Numbered from the stretch's first letter, positions 22,619-35,639 are shown. The stretch: 64,000 nucleotides of DNA from Epiperipatus broadwayi (GCA_028023455.1 JAQFVV010012537.1:1614001-1678000), one strand, 5' to 3'. A program made the numbers and translations. Notes: a model not told the origin generated them from the sequence alone.

Positions 22619-23240
22619 TGTTATATATATAGAATAATAACAATATAGGATAATAACAATTGACAATCATTGCAGATGTCAAGCTAATTTCGTAACTAGT
22701 GTATATAGCATGTAATAAATCAGTGGAACCTGAATCTAATGTCTGACAGATACGGGTCACCAACTACTCCAGAAATATAAAGAAATCAAATGAGCCCAAC
22801 ATGCGACAGGTATAAAAACGAAAGTCAAAAGACTCTCGAAGTCTTTTTCCTGCTACATTGCTGGCATGTGCATGTTCAAGGATACAATATCCCAGGTACT
22901 CGGTGCCTGTAGGTAATCCAGCCAACTAGGACTGTTAACAGATCGTACTGATCTTTTATTATTTTATAATGTTCAACTGGGCTCTTCGTGATTAAGTAAT
23001 TATGCCTGTCACAGGTAGAGTGAACTTATTTATAAACTTTTAACTTTGGTATGTGGGGAGCATTAGGATACTAAGATCCCCAGTTGTTGTAGTTAGTTCT
23101 CCATATTATATATATATGTGTTAGCTATTTATGTATATTAACCTATTTATTGTATATTAAACTATTATATTCAATACCTTGTCTGTTTACTAAACTAAAT
23201 TTATCATTGCTGATCCATAGGCGAAAGCCGGGACATAGCA
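22619..23240 (+). repeat. 3' LTR
   Basis: It starts TGTTATATATAT and ends GACATAGCA. It is followed directly by the target duplication GTGAT. Confidence 0.93.
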
Positions 23241-23339
23241 GTGATAAAAAGGTAATTTATAATGTAAAAAAGTTAATAATTAAATATATGATAAAAATAA
23301 AAAAAGTTTAAAAGTAATTAAGAAAATATAATTAAAAAG

Positions 23340-23854
23340 ATAATGAAATGATAGATTAAATAGTAGAATTTAAAGATTCAAGTTTTAAAATTATAATAAA
23401 ATTGTTTTAAAAAAATTTAATAAAATACTATAAATAAAAAAATAAAATTAGTTCAAAAAGTAGAATAATAAAATGGAAAATGATTATTTATAATGATCAG
23501 GCTAAGATATATGTTATTAATTGTTTGATTATATATTTGAAAATTGTAGCTCTAATGATGACTGCAGAACAGTTAAATAGTAGAGTTTAAAGATTAAAGT
23601 TTTAAAATTATAATAAAATTGTTTTAGAAAAATTTAATAACAAAATACTATAAATAAGTAAATAAAATGAGTTAAGAGTAGAATAATAAAATGGAAAATG
23701 ATTATTTATAATGGTCAGGCTAAGATGTATGTTATTGATTATGTATATAAATATAATGTATTAATTGTATGATTATATATTTGGATATTGTAGCTTTGAT
23801 GATGACTGCAGGACAGTCAAAACTGTATAAGAAAGTTAGAAATGGTATCACATG
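23340..23854 (+). repeat. Tandemly duplicated Penelope terminal region with hammerhead-like motifs
   Basis: Sequence beginning TTAAATAGTAGA at about 23355 recurs at about 23573, so the terminal region is present nearly twice, head to tail. Each repeat ends in a hammerhead-like motif: CTAATGATGACTGCAG... at 23552 and TTGATGATGACTG...CAGTCAAAAC at 23796-23823. The second has a perfect five-pair stem II. Both have core changes. Confidence 0.6.
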
Positions 23855-24063
23855 TAAAAAATATATATCCAAGACAAAATAGGATAGATTAACTACAGTA
23901 AAAAATAAGCATTTAAGATAGGATTAGTAAAATAATAATCCTATTATGAGAGCCAGACAAACCAATATTGTATTCAACAAGAACATTGTGTTTAAACATG
24001 TATATGTGCATACATGAGTTTATGTTAAATGTAGTCAATTTAACAAGAGTAATAGTAAAATGA

Positions 24064-24330
24064 TTAAATGGATTTGGTATTAATATTGAATAAACAAGTT
24101 ATTAATTTACAATTGAGAATTTTAAAATTTAATAAAATAAAATTATTAATTTAATATGTATTTATAAAATGAACAATTGTATATTTATTTTGTGATAATA
24201 TTAAATGAATTTGGTATTAATATTGAATAAATTATTAATTTAAAATTGGAATTTTAAAATTTAATAAAATAAAATTATTAATTTAATATTTATAAAATGA
24301 AAATGTTTATATTTATTTTGTGATTAATGT
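24064..24330. repeat. Tandem duplication of about 135 bp
   Basis: TTTGGTATTAATATTGAATAA occurs near 24071 and again near 24210. It is followed both times by AATTTTAAAATTTAATAAAA and a TTTATTTTGTGAT end. Confidence 0.65.
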
Positions 24331-26110
24331 ATGTAATAATGTTATAATCTTGAAAATAATGTTTTGTTAAATTTTCTGTCTCAAAATTGGTACTTTAAAA
24401 TCTTAAAACTTTCAAGAATCACCTGCTTCACATTATCTCCATAGCAAGCAAAGCAAAATTATCCCATTCAAATCTAGAAAATGATGTGTTGTGGGTAATA
24501 TTCTGTGACATCAAAGATTACATGGTACCAACTTATAAATACTATCACCTGCCAAAATTTGTAAAGTTTTGTTGAAATCACTATGTCTGCAGAACCACAT
24601 GTTTTAAATCTGGATTCAGCCATTTTATTAGCTTCTGATGGCATAGCTGAGTACAGAAACTTAACTGGGCATTTGCCAAATTAGCAAATGTTTCTTTTTA
24701 TCATAAATGGAGAAATTAAAAAATTTTAGCAATGAAAATCATTTAATACTATTTATAAAAAAAAAAAAAAAAATTATATTTTCATTCATAAATTTGTGAA
24801 ATTGTTTATGGAATATTAATACTTGAGACCACACTGCAGCAATCATTCATCTCTTCTCTAAAACTAAATACCTTTCTGAAAGTGATGTTGGCTACAACTA
24901 CCTCAGGATTACAAGGAGCACAATAAAATTTATAGAAAAATTGATGGATTAATGTAATATTAATTTTGCATTGGTGGAAAAATTACCTAAATCTGTAAAC
25001 TAGTCTTACTAAATCAATTCAAGTTGCTGGATTAATGATTTCCCTTGGTCTCATAATAGAAATGACCTAAACTATACCTGAAATCCTGCATCCAATTCTG
25101 CATCTTATATTTAAGAAAGCTATTTAAATCCTTAGATATTTGTTAATGCAGCTTTAACCAATGGATTAGTTAGTGTATAAAACTACTGTATAATGTAAGC
25201 CTTTAGGATAAAAGATTAATATGCATTAGTATGATATCTGCATAAATATATCAGGATTGTTATAAATTATAAAAGTCATTCCCATAATTGAATTAATTAG
25301 TATGACAAAATATGCTGGAATACTAATAAATAATTATGACCTGTTAAAAGTTTTGAAAAAAATCAACGTCCAAAAATCGATTTATTCTCACATGGATTAA
25401 ATGCTAGTAGCTTATAGTGAAATTTATAATTATTAAATACTCCAAATAACCTGTGACATGATTTAGAATCTCTAAATGTACTTAGATAAATTTTCATGGA
25501 TATCATTTAAAGACCATGAAGCTCACTGATATTATATAATATTTGATTATTTTAGTGCTAAAATTTATTATTATTAATTATGTGATTTCAAATAAAGTTC
25601 TTCAGAAATAAATGGTATAATAGAAGATACCGAAGTTATTAGTAAAATTGGTGTGACTAGTATATTTGTAATTATATTTGTATTGGAGATCTATTGTACT
25701 AAGTTTTAAATTAAAGTGATATCTATTATAGCCGAACTAAAAGTTTAACTTGTTATATGTTTTATTGATCCTTTAAAATCACCCTCAGGTTTTTCTGCAA
25801 CAAAGATATCTTAATTGAGAGTAAAGTAATAAAGGGTTAACTTTTTGTTGATCACAAACATTATTAGTTAGTTGAAATTTTAAATATGACAGAATCTATA
25901 AAACATAGTAAATCATGATCGTCAGGTCTTATTAAGTTATATATTTGATGATAACAGTATTATAATTTGGGTAAATACTTTATCCACTCCTAGAAGGGTT
26001 AAGTAATAATTTCCAATACCGATAATGAGAGGTTGTTGTTGCTACATGAATTATTATTTGTTAAGACACATGAGAATGCAATAAAACATTTCTATATCTT
26101 ACCTGTAGTT
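24331..26110. other. Intron sequence without recognised features
   Basis: AT-rich, with an A run at 24759-24773. No coding trace or repeat family was recognised. Confidence 0.5.
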
Positions 26111-26126
26111 AACATTTGAGATTTTT

Positions 26127-26234
26127 TTTTTCTATATGTCATAACATCGGCCAGGATGCGAACCTACAACCGTCTGCAACCAAGTACTTGCTTGCAAGGC
26201 GGTTGCGATGACCTCTCGGCTAACAACGCTTGAC
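26127..26234 (-). mobile_element. tRNA-derived SINE with 16 bp target duplication
   Basis: On the minus strand the body starts near GTTGTTAGCCGAGAGG, a good A box, and contains GGTTCGCATCC, a good B box. It ends in an A run. A perfect 16 bp repeat, AACATTTGAGATTTTT, lies at 26111-26126 and 26235-26250. The tRNA-like part has a long variable region like class II tRNAs, but acceptor pairing is poor. With the target duplication and A tail it is a retroposed SINE rather than a tRNA gene. Confidence 0.78.
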
Positions 26235-26250
26235 AACATTTGAGATTTTT

Positions 26251-28690
26251 GAAATAATATTATACAACCTTCTCCAATAAAATGATTTATTCCTCGCGTC
26301 ACCTCATTTGAAAGTACATAGGGATTCACAACTTCGATTAAAAAACATATAGTAGATATAATAGCGCAATAATATTTAAAATCTCCAGAGAACTTGTTAT
26401 TGTTATAACTAAATTTATCATTGAATATTTTATTATACAATTGTTTATAATTAATAAATTAATTGTTATATTTTATTATAAAATTGTTTGCCACTTACTG
26501 AAAGTTTTAATCATCATTTATATGTCTTTCAAAATAAATATGATCATTCTTCCACTTTATTTAAAATATAATATTCTTTATTATATTTATCTACACCATT
26601 TCCTATTTCATTTTCTTTTGGAAATAATGAACTTATTGTGATATAATGGTACACAATAAAATCTCTTTGCTATCTTTATCATATCACAAACATATCAGTC
26701 TTAAAACAAGTTATAATTTTGTTTAGAACAATTATTATTTACAAATTTTATTAGAAATCCTGAAATAATTAGCAGAGTTAAAATATGTGCAACTTGGGTG
26801 TGAAATAACTTGCTAGCCCTCTTAAGTATGAAACATGACATTTTATGAGAAACATTGCTTATCCACCCTATACAAAGCTATACACTTTGTCTACATATTA
26901 AAATGCCCTGAGATTATATTATTAAAGAATACTTGAATTATAAGCATAATTACTATACTTGGAATTTAAATGTACTGTGAAAATAACCTGAGATGTTGTT
27001 GATACTAGTATAAGTAGAATTACATATAGCTAAGTAAACTATTATAGTAGTTATTATTTATTAGTAGTAAAGTGGATAAAGTAATAAATTCTCATTACCT
27101 TCTTTTAAACTAGTCTCATCTTCACAAATGCACTCGCACTCATTCAGTCTCAATCACCTTATATTAATATTTCTATATTATTGTTGTCAAATAAAATTTT
27201 TTAAAAAAGCATTATTTGTGGAGTTTTTTAAACTTTAAATGAAGGCAAAGCAATAAAAGCTACCAATATAAAAAATAAAAAAAATAATTCTATATTATTT
27301 AACAACTTGATGATTGGATAATAATTTACCCACAGTCCACCCAGAAATAGCATGCATTTACTGAGAATCAACATCTTTACGTCAAAACAAAATTTTATGA
27401 AATGACAAATTTCTAGCATTGCATAATAAAATTATAAATATTAATTTAGTAGTATCCCAAGCATAAAATTATCAAAAATAATAAAATGAAAATAACAATT
27501 GTTTTAAAAAATGACTACATAATAGTGACAATTGTTGAACATCTTAAATGCTAATTGAAAAATATAAATTCATTCCATAATAATATTAAGATCATATCAA
27601 AGTACATCATTTATAAATAATGATACTTTTCAAATTTTATGTAATTGTACTTTAAATGCATAAATTACTGCTAAGCTTTGCTTAAAAGCTCAATGTAAGC
27701 TGATAATCCCAAGATGGGCTATGAATATGGAGACCTAAGTGCTCCTAAAGCACTAATCCATATAATTCTTTTCTAATAATATTAAGCTTCACTTTTTTGC
27801 GTAAAGTGCAATTTAAAACTTACCTCTCAACACAACAGTGAAATAAAAACAAGGATTTTAATTAAATGACTCAATGTTTTTTTGAAGATGCTCATTATCT
27901 TAAAATACCTAGATTTCCACTAGCAATTGAACAAATGTACATCAAACATTATATGGCTACCTTTGATAAAATGATCAAGCAAAGTAAGAAACTATTTTTA
28001 TCATAACTCAAATAATGTGGCATTAAAAATTAGAATAATGTAATCTTTATATGTATAATGCTTACAAATCTCAACAAACTCTAGTTTTATCTTTCTCTTC
28101 TAATTTCTTTCTATATCTTCTATAGTCATAAAAGATTTCAATTATCACAATAGTTTTCAAATTTTCAACTTTTAGAATCAATGTATGTTAAATAGAATGA
28201 ACTCACATCAAATGCCAATACATGAGAGATATTCCACTAAAGTTGATATTCCAAATACAGATTCCTGAAGTTAAAAATAATTTTAAAAAATCTCAATATA
28301 AACATTTCTTATTACCTCTTACTATAGTAAATTTAATAAAATTTCAATGACAGTTGCCAAAAAAAAGTACTTTTTTGAGAATACTGAAAAGAAATTACTT
28401 TTCATTTGAAAAATGAAAAAACTCTCTAATAATCAATAATTTGGCTTTTCAAAATCTGTAACTGCTAGGAAATTTGTGCAATCTATTAGCAATATTGAAA
28501 AAAAAAAAGATAAAGAGAAATTAAGAAAAAATAAAACTTTAAGAGATTAATATCTGGCTAAGCAGACTTAATGGTTGCAAAATTATCTTTAATGGAACTA
28601 TCACTTTCACTGCTAAACTGATTCAGAATTATATATCAGATTTCTAAGCATAGAATTAATAGAAAAGCACCATTAAAGTGAAATTGCAAG
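26251..28690. other. AT-rich intron sequence, no supported feature
   Basis: I see no repeat pair or coding signature here. The right part may include the unrecognisable 5' portion of the LINE that becomes readable after 28700. Confidence 0.45.
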
Positions 28691-28699
28691 TAATACTTT

Positions 28700-30060
28700 C
28701 ACAATGTTTTTTTGACCTAAATTCATGCAGACATTAGTAAACTTGAACTCGATATAACTTTTATAAATATCAGAAGGAACCAGGAACAACTAAAACTTAG
28801 GATCTAAAGCTTAATTATAGTCGGTAAACTATTCACAGAAAATTCAATTCCAAAAGTTTGGTATAAAAGCAAAATTATAGCAGTCTAGAAAATACAATAA
28901 AATTAAAATTAATCTAAAACAGTACTTCCTCCAAGATAATGCTTTCTACAAGCATTGAAAAAAAAAATAAACAAAAATTATACCAATTATTAAAAACTCT
29001 TTATTTTTAGAGCTACTTAGGAACAAATTCTAAGTAATTATCCACATTTAAAAAAACTTCCAAAATAAACAAGAATTGATCATACATTTATCAATCTAGC
29101 TTTATATTGGACTTTGTTTGAAAAAAAATCTAAAAATCACCAAGAAGAAAAATTAATTGATAAAATGCTTCTTATTAGAAAGATTCTATTATAATTACAG
29201 AAAATGCAAAATTTTGCAAAATGGCTTCCCATAGAGTTCAATTTTCTCATTTACTTTATTTAATATATTAACAGTCATCATCCAGAAAATCTTTATTTGT
29301 TATATTACCTTGATACAAAAAAGATTCTTTCCATGAATAGAAAAGTATTTTAATAAGAATATAAAAAGTTTGGACATCTTTTTCAAAAGCAATGATTTTA
29401 CCTCTTTTACAACAAAGATGATACAATCAAAATTTACATCTTATCACTAGAAAAGTATCTCAGAAACTAAACCTAGTGTGTTCAACAAAACAATGAAGTA
29501 GAATTACTCTTGAACCATGGATTAATTTATTTCTTTATCTTACAATGTCAAGATCTAAAATAATTTCTAGAAATAATCTCAAAGTGATCTAACCATCACT
29601 ATTTAGTTATGATGCAAATATTGTAAGAAAATTTTTCATAGCATTTGCAAATTTTTTAGTAAATACTATGCATTTGTTTCATGAAAAAATCCTTATAGTA
29701 AAGTTTGGGACAAAAAATTAAGTATTACCGTGAGAGATATTAATAGCGTACTGAAATTTCTTTCCTAATTGTTACTACCTATTTTTTCATAATTTTCTCC
29801 TTTAAATATCACAGTCAGACTTTCAAAAAATTTTCAAACAACTGTGAAGAACTATAGCATAAGAAATATGCTTCATGTACAAATCTTTTTTTTTTCTATA
29901 ATTTTAACAATAAATCTAATTAGATTTGAATATTCTAAACTTTATTAGAATCTTATTAATTGTTCAAACTACTTATGATTATTGCACTTATCTATTTCAG
30001 GAATACAATTTAACAGCCATTAATTTTGTAGTTCTGACCAATCACAGACCATAAATTTAC
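28700..30060 (+). pseudogene. Decayed jockey-like LINE reverse transcriptase
   Basis: Although full of stops, the plus strand follows a jockey-type reverse transcriptase. TFINLALYWTLF near 29085 resembles the FVDLxAAYDTVNH box. NGFP*SS..S.TLFNILT near 29220-29270 resembles the NGLPQGSVLSPTLFNIYTND box. The next stretch is FIC-YIT in place of the FIYADD active site. KKDSFHE with a following FFKSNDFTSF segment near 29320-29410 fits the sequence after it. The active site is destroyed. The extent is uncertain on both sides. Confidence 0.55.
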
Positions 30061-32384
30061 ATCCCTAATGAGTGCTCAATCTTAGAAGAATTGTAGAGTT
30101 GATAAAATCATGAGTAAATACATTTTTGAGCTAAAATCTCTATGGAATAATTTGTAATGTTGATAGTAGCTGTCTTCTAAAAAACAATAATAATCAAAAA
30201 TTATTCTTGAAATACTTATAAAATAATAATAAAAAATTAATATCCAAACATATTTTATTGTTAGGAATTCATAAGAAGTTTGAGTCCTATAAGAGCCAGA
30301 ACTGGAATTGATTTGAGAACTGTGCTCCAGGATCTGGAATTCTATGACTACACTAAAACATGCAGGGCAAGTTAACAAATTCCATGTGAATGTAGTTGAA
30401 AAAAATTCATGCAAATTTTTAATAGAAGAGATAAATTATTCTATATTATGTGTCTACACAGTAGCAGCTACTGTACCTAAAAAAAAGAAATCAATGGCCA
30501 AGTGTATTAGCTATTCATCAATGGTGTAATTTGCATTTATTAGTCTTCACTGAAAAGGAGCCACAATTCTATATCAGAATATAATAAATTGGTTTTTATT
30601 TGAAAGGAATTTACATTTACTAATGAAATTAATTCTAAAAAAATAATATTTGAATTTTGTGAATATTGAAAAAAATAAGATTATAATAAAAACAAAGAAT
30701 AGTTTTGTTATTCAGTATTCAAAAAAAATATAATGATTTCATAAAATTGTGAATGAATAAATATCAATAAATGACAAATCTATCAAATTATGCTTTAAAA
30801 TAAAAAAAATATTTTTTAAATTTTTACAATATTCTAATCTAAGAGATAGTCGGTGATGATAATTTAGTAATCGGTTTAAAAGTATATTTATCAAAACTCT
30901 GTAATTTGTTTTGTTAACAACTATTTTTAAAAACATTTATATATAAAATAAATGTAAAATCATGTTGCACAAAAATAATCATGAATCTTAATAAACTTAT
31001 AAGGTTTTAGTCATTCTAAAAATTTTCTCAAAGTAATCTCACAAACCATTCAAATGTGCCAAAGTATGTCTAAAAGTCTTTGAAGTAATAGTATTTTCAA
31101 TCATCCTGACATTTTTAGATTTTCTTTTGGAATGAAAATATCAGACTAAAATAAATGTGAACTTTGCAATTTTAAAAAAATAATGAAATATCTCAATAGA
31201 TGGTGGCTATACAAGTAAATTGACTTCAGCTCTTTTTCTTAATTTCTCCATGTGAAATCTCTCGCTTTGATGAAATAAAATCAAAAATACTTTTATCAAA
31301 CAATGTTTTTTTAATATAGTACTTCAAAATATTATTAATCAATATTTAAGTTACTTCAGACTTTATTTTAAATAATTATGTAATAAATTTTGCTGTGTTG
31401 TTTATTTCTACTTTTCCTTTTAATTGTTAAATATATATGCACACATACCCTATCTTGTATGTCATGAAACCAACCTATCTCAATATATTTATTCATAATT
31501 TGTAAAAGATATTTTACATTTATAAACATCTTAAAATTTGATAATGAATAATTCAAAGATATTTGTTTTATAAGAACTTAAATTGCTGACTAAACCTTGT
31601 TTACAAATGTTTTATGTAGAATTCCAATTTTTTGGAAAAATATCCCAGACTCAAACTACATGTAAATGTTATGTTTGATTTCCTGATCTCCTTATTAGGG
31701 AAATTAAATATTTTAGAAGTCAGATTAATAAATACATAATTCACTAAAGAGTAATTTAACACTGAATAAACTATGGACTAAATACAGCTAATTTAATATG
31801 TTAAATAAACACACATCTCATTATCACCAGAGAATTCATAATTCTAATTAGTATCTAACTATAACATAGAATTATTTCCATATCAAATTTTCGAAGTCTA
31901 TTCTCTAAACTAAATGTAGGCAAGAATCATAATTCCATACTACCTTTGCCATTTGTTTACTTATAGTCTCTCCAACCTTAAGGCTCAGAAAACATAATAA
32001 AAATTGAAGTGACGTTTATCAGTCTCCTAGCTGTCTTTCTGATTAATGGAAGCTGGATTACTAGAAAAAAAATTCACTTTTTCAAAAACTGCAGTTTACA
32101 CAAGATTCATTTGTTCTTTCTAAAATATTCTATCCAATGGGGTAAATGTAAGCATCTTAATCTGATTAACTAGATTTAATCAGTTCAATCTAACATTTGT
32201 AAATATAAAATATGCATTAAGTTTTGTTATTATTGAAACATTTCCTCTGGATAACAATTTATTTTTTATATTTGTAAACTTATTTTTCTATTGTGTTTAA
32301 TTTTCAAAACTGATTAACTTTATGTAATTAATTCTAAACTAATCTTTTTTAACTTCTAATTTTGTCTGATAATTCCATTATTTT
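30061..32384. other. AT-rich intron sequence, mostly unassigned
   Basis: A relative of the repeat at 216-440 lies around 30262-30400 (AATTCATAAGAAGTTTGAG, CATGCAGGGCAAG). The remainder shows no recognisable element. Confidence 0.45.
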
Positions 32385-33430
32385 ATCCCTCCCCTTACTC
32401 CAGAAGTGCATCAATAAGTGTTATAATTAGTCTTTAGTCTTCTAATTTCTTTAGCTTTAGTCTTTATATTGGTTATTTTAGCAATCTATGCCCTTTCTAA
32501 AGTTCCATTTTGCCTGTCTAATGGATATTTCTTCAAGATGAATTTTGATTTCATCCATTTTATGTGATCTGTTTTAATCCTCTTTTTCATTGGCAAATTT
32601 CCATTCTCTAGTTCTAATTCATCTATTTCTTGTTTTTCATATGTGTTTTTTGTTTCATCTTTTAAAGTCCGTTCTATTTTGGGGTACATTATTTCTCCTA
32701 TTTGATAGTGTTAAATATGATTTGCATTATCTAAAATAGTCAATTCCATTATTTACTAGCACTGTGATTATTTGTTTGGATAATTACCTATGATTATTCA
32801 CTCCAGCTACTTTTTTCTTATTAAGTCCTGAATTAAAACTTTTTCTCCTATTATATAATTGCCTTTATTATATCATAAGTGAGTGGTTTATCCTCTTTTG
32901 GAATTAATATCCTTAATTCTTTATCTTCTTTTGGAATTAATATCCTTAATTCAATTTGAAATTTTCTGCCCTCAGCAGTTTTGGAGATTTTGCTATAATA
33001 ATCAATAGTATGAGGTGTTGATTAACACAGGCGCTAGGTACCTTTTTTATTTATTGAACAACATTTTGAGCCAACAAGTAGAACTTTAGATGATATGATG
33101 GTATACACATTACATGTGATGTAATCAGGTTTTGTGCAGTAAATCCTGTGACATTATTTAAAACAATAATTTTCATAAACCGTTATATGAAAAAAAAAAT
33201 CCTTATTTTTCTATTGATTCATCAGTATTTGTATTCTTTATAATATTCTGCCCATTTAGAGTATGCTATAAAAACAATTTACCATTAATGGAAGTAGCCC
33301 TTGTGATCCATGTAAACTTTTTTCCGTGTTTGAGTTGCACTTGAATACATATTTTTAGTCTGCATATTCATTGAGTATTGACAAGCTGTATATATTTTCT
33401 CTGTTATTATGTTCACTTACCAGGACAATC
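32385..33430 (-). pseudogene. Decayed Mag-like gypsy integrase end and polypurine tract
   Basis: The minus strand near 33130-33030 reads TGFTAQN followed by IPSYHLK. This corresponds to the NGTAFTA and TPAYHLE stretches of the integrase at 21880-21990. Towards 32486 it has a basic C-terminal tail. At 32390-32408 (reverse complement) there is CTGGAGTAAGGGGAGGG, nearly the polypurine tract region of the intact element at 22600-22618. A 38 bp tandem duplication (TCTTTTGGAATTAATATCC) lies at 32893-32955. No LTR could be delimited. Confidence 0.6.
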
Positions 33431-33579
33431 CACATGTCAATGCTTCAGCATAAACAATATCTGGATATCCCTTAATATAATCACTTTAAGACTCCTTGCA
33501 AACCAATAAGTTTTCATGGTTAATCCAAAAAAACTGAAATATTCCATTGTGATTTACTATTTTCCAGTCTTTCCTGATC

Positions 33580-34330
33580 CAATTTGTCATTTTCAACTTT
33601 TATTGATCCGCTTCAAGATGAAGATCCCTCCAAATTTGATTCATCTTTCTCCAATCTCTAGCTTCTACTATCTACATTTCCCCAGAACACTTTCATATTA
33701 CATTCATCTCACATGTAGTTCCTTTCTAGATCTTATACAATTTCCTGGAATCCAACTTAAGATTTTAAGTGTTCATCTATTATCATCTCTTCTAACAATA
33801 TGTCCAGTCCAATTCCACCTCAATCTTTTAATTCTTTTAATGATGCTAGTATTATCTGTTTGTTATCTCACCCATGTATTTTGTTTTCAATCTCTTCTTG
33901 TTACTTCTAATATGCATATCTCTATAGTTTGTTGAGTGGTCTGAAGTCTCTGTATTGCTCTTCTATTAAATGTCCAGATCTCAGATCAATAAGAACTGGT
34001 ACAACACATTTATTAAAATCTTTTTTCAACACATAGGCATATTTTCTTTTAATATTAAGTTATTTCTATTAAAAGCACTCCAAACAATTTTAATTCTATG
34101 ATTAATTTCATCCATTAAATCTCCATCTGTAGTAATAATCTGACCAAGGTATTTGTAGTTGTTAAAACTTCTTCTAATTCATCATTATCAAACTTTATTT
34201 TCTTGTTTTGAGAAAATCCATTAAACATTAATTTAATATTTTTAACATTTATCTTTAATGCTATTTTCTTACTTTTATCTGGAAAATAAAGATAAGTATT
34301 AAGTATTAAAGCAAAGTTCATATCTATTTC
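33580..34330 (-). pseudogene. Decayed RTE LINE fragment, C-terminal reverse transcriptase region
   Basis: The minus-strand frame at 34321-34115 contains LKINVKNIKLMFNGFSQNKK and DNDELEEV. These match KINVKKTKVMFNRFAQNMK and DNEELEEV of the plus-strand RTE copy at 39020-39100. The rest, down to about 33580, follows the same protein with stops. It lies head-to-head with the larger RTE copy to its right and is more decayed, so it is an independent older insertion. Confidence 0.65.
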
Positions 34331-34848
34331 ATCATCAGTAGTTACATAAGGCTTATGGTAAAGTAATTAAACCCCATGTGGTGCATATATATCTGGAGAT
34401 ATAAGGGTTTCATCATCAAATGGCAGCCTGGGTCCGCAATCAGGGGATTCTTAGCACCCTCCGCCTTCGGCCACCAACCACTGCCTTGGTTGGTGACTTT
34501 ACAGCCTCCTGGGAATAAGGGCCATGCTTTATTTTTGTCTGTCATAATTGTATATATGTATTGGAAAAATATTTATCATTTACACAAACATTCATTCTGC
34601 CTTATCAGGCACTGAGAAGAAAGACCATGGTGTTTCTTGATCTTAAACTCAGAGGTAAAAAACCAATAAACTCACCATGCTGGCTAATGTGTGTTGGTGA
34701 GCAGCCCATCCATGTTCGTATACTATATGAATAATCACATAGTAATAACAGCTGCAACGACAAGAACGTATGGAGTGGACATTAGGAATTTGCCCTGCTC
34801 GGTTCCTTTAAGGCCTCCAAGAGGAATCAAAGGGTCTCCTTTCAGTTA

Positions 34849-35625
34849 ATGGGTACTTACAACTGCAGATCACTTTCAAGTGAAGGAAGATTGCAAGAAA
34901 TAGAAGAAGAACTGTCTTATATTAAATGGGACATTATTGGACTTTGTGAAGTTAGAAGAAAAGGGGAAGAAACAATTGATTTAAAAAGTGGACATATACT
35001 CTATTATAAAGGCACACATATTGGAAATACAAGTGGAGTAGGATTCATTATAAATAAAAAGTGGAAGAACAATATTGTGGAGATTGATGGTGTATCGGAC
35101 AGAGTGGCAAGATTAGTTATACAACTTAATAGCAGATACCAAATGCAGATAATTCAGGTTTATGCCCCAACAAGTTCTCATAGTGATGAAGTAGTAGAAG
35201 ATTTTTATATGGATGTACAAAAGGCTTTTGATCAAAGTAAACAACATTTTAAAATTATTATGGGAGACTTTAATGCTAGAATTGGTAGACGAATGAAAGA
35301 TGAAATTGCTGTAGGTAATTTTGGTTATGGTAATAGAAATGAGAGAGGACATAGACTTGTGGAGTTTGCAGAAAAAGAAAAACTTTATATTATGAATTCA
35401 TTTTTTGAGAAAAATGTTAAAAGGAAATGGACACGGAAGCATCCAAATGAAGGTACAGCAGAATTGGATTATATTTTGACTAACAGAAAATACATATTTC
35501 AAGATTGTAATGTTCTTAATAAATTCAACACAGGAAGTGATCATCGATTAGTAAGGTGTAAGTTACGTGTTAATGTAAAACTAGAGAGACAAAAATTATT
35601 AAGAAAAACCAATATTTACAGTTGA
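34849..35625 (+). pseudogene. RTE LINE endonuclease domain
   Basis: This uninterrupted 258-residue frame encodes an exonuclease-endonuclease-phosphatase fold that nicks target DNA. Visible motifs in order are TYNCRSL (N), GLCEVRR (catalytic E), QVYAPTS, GDFNARIG (D and N), AELDYILTN and SDHRLV (catalytic D-H). All catalytic positions look present. The frame is lost just after TNIYS, and homologous sequence continues in another frame from about 35640. Confidence 0.85.
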
Positions 35626-35639
35626 TATTCCTAATCTTC

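Larger units (their letters stand above)
17988..23240 (+). mobile_element. Ty3/gypsy LTR retrotransposon, Mag-like, defective
   Basis: It has two LTRs of 628 and 622 bp, a 5 bp target duplication GTGAT (17983-17987 and 23241-23245), a primer-binding-type site and a polypurine tract. It has gag and pol genes in gypsy order: protease, reverse transcriptase, RNase H, integrase. I count roughly 35-40 substitutions and a few indels between the LTRs, about 6 percent, so insertion is not recent. Reading frames are broken at several points and the protease active site is lost. It sits inside the right-hand Penelope copy and so postdates it. No envelope-like gene is present. Confidence 0.93.
16592..23854. 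mobile_element. Penelope-like element: two head-to-head 3' ends, split by a gypsy insertion
   Basis: About 820 bp on the left (16592-17410, minus) is the reverse complement of the sequence to the right of about 17411. The right copy continues to 17987 and resumes at 23241, after the nested LTR retrotransposon. Both copies begin with the end of a GIY-YIG-type endonuclease reading frame and run outwards through AT-rich sequence to a hammerhead-like motif. The composite is bounded by TAAAAAATATATAT (16578-16591 and 23855-23868). Penelope-like elements are known for GIY-YIG endonucleases, 5' truncation, inverted partial copies and hammerheads in their terminal repeats. No reverse transcriptase remains. 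The boundary repeat is low-complexity, so the ends are less certain than the inversion. Confidence 0.65.

Noticed and set aside
26127-26234. Functional tRNA gene on the minus strand
   Set aside because: A and B boxes are present, but the acceptor stem does not pair well and the segment has an A tail and a perfect 16 bp target duplication, so it is a retroposed SINE.
28700-30060. Gypsy-type RNase H (TNHRP near 30035)
   Set aside because: The longer ordered match to jockey-type reverse transcriptase boxes in the same region explains the sequence better; the isolated match is weak.
33516-33935. Open frame of 139 codons on the plus strand
   Set aside because: It is the opposite strand of the decayed minus-strand RTE fragment and has no protein-like composition.
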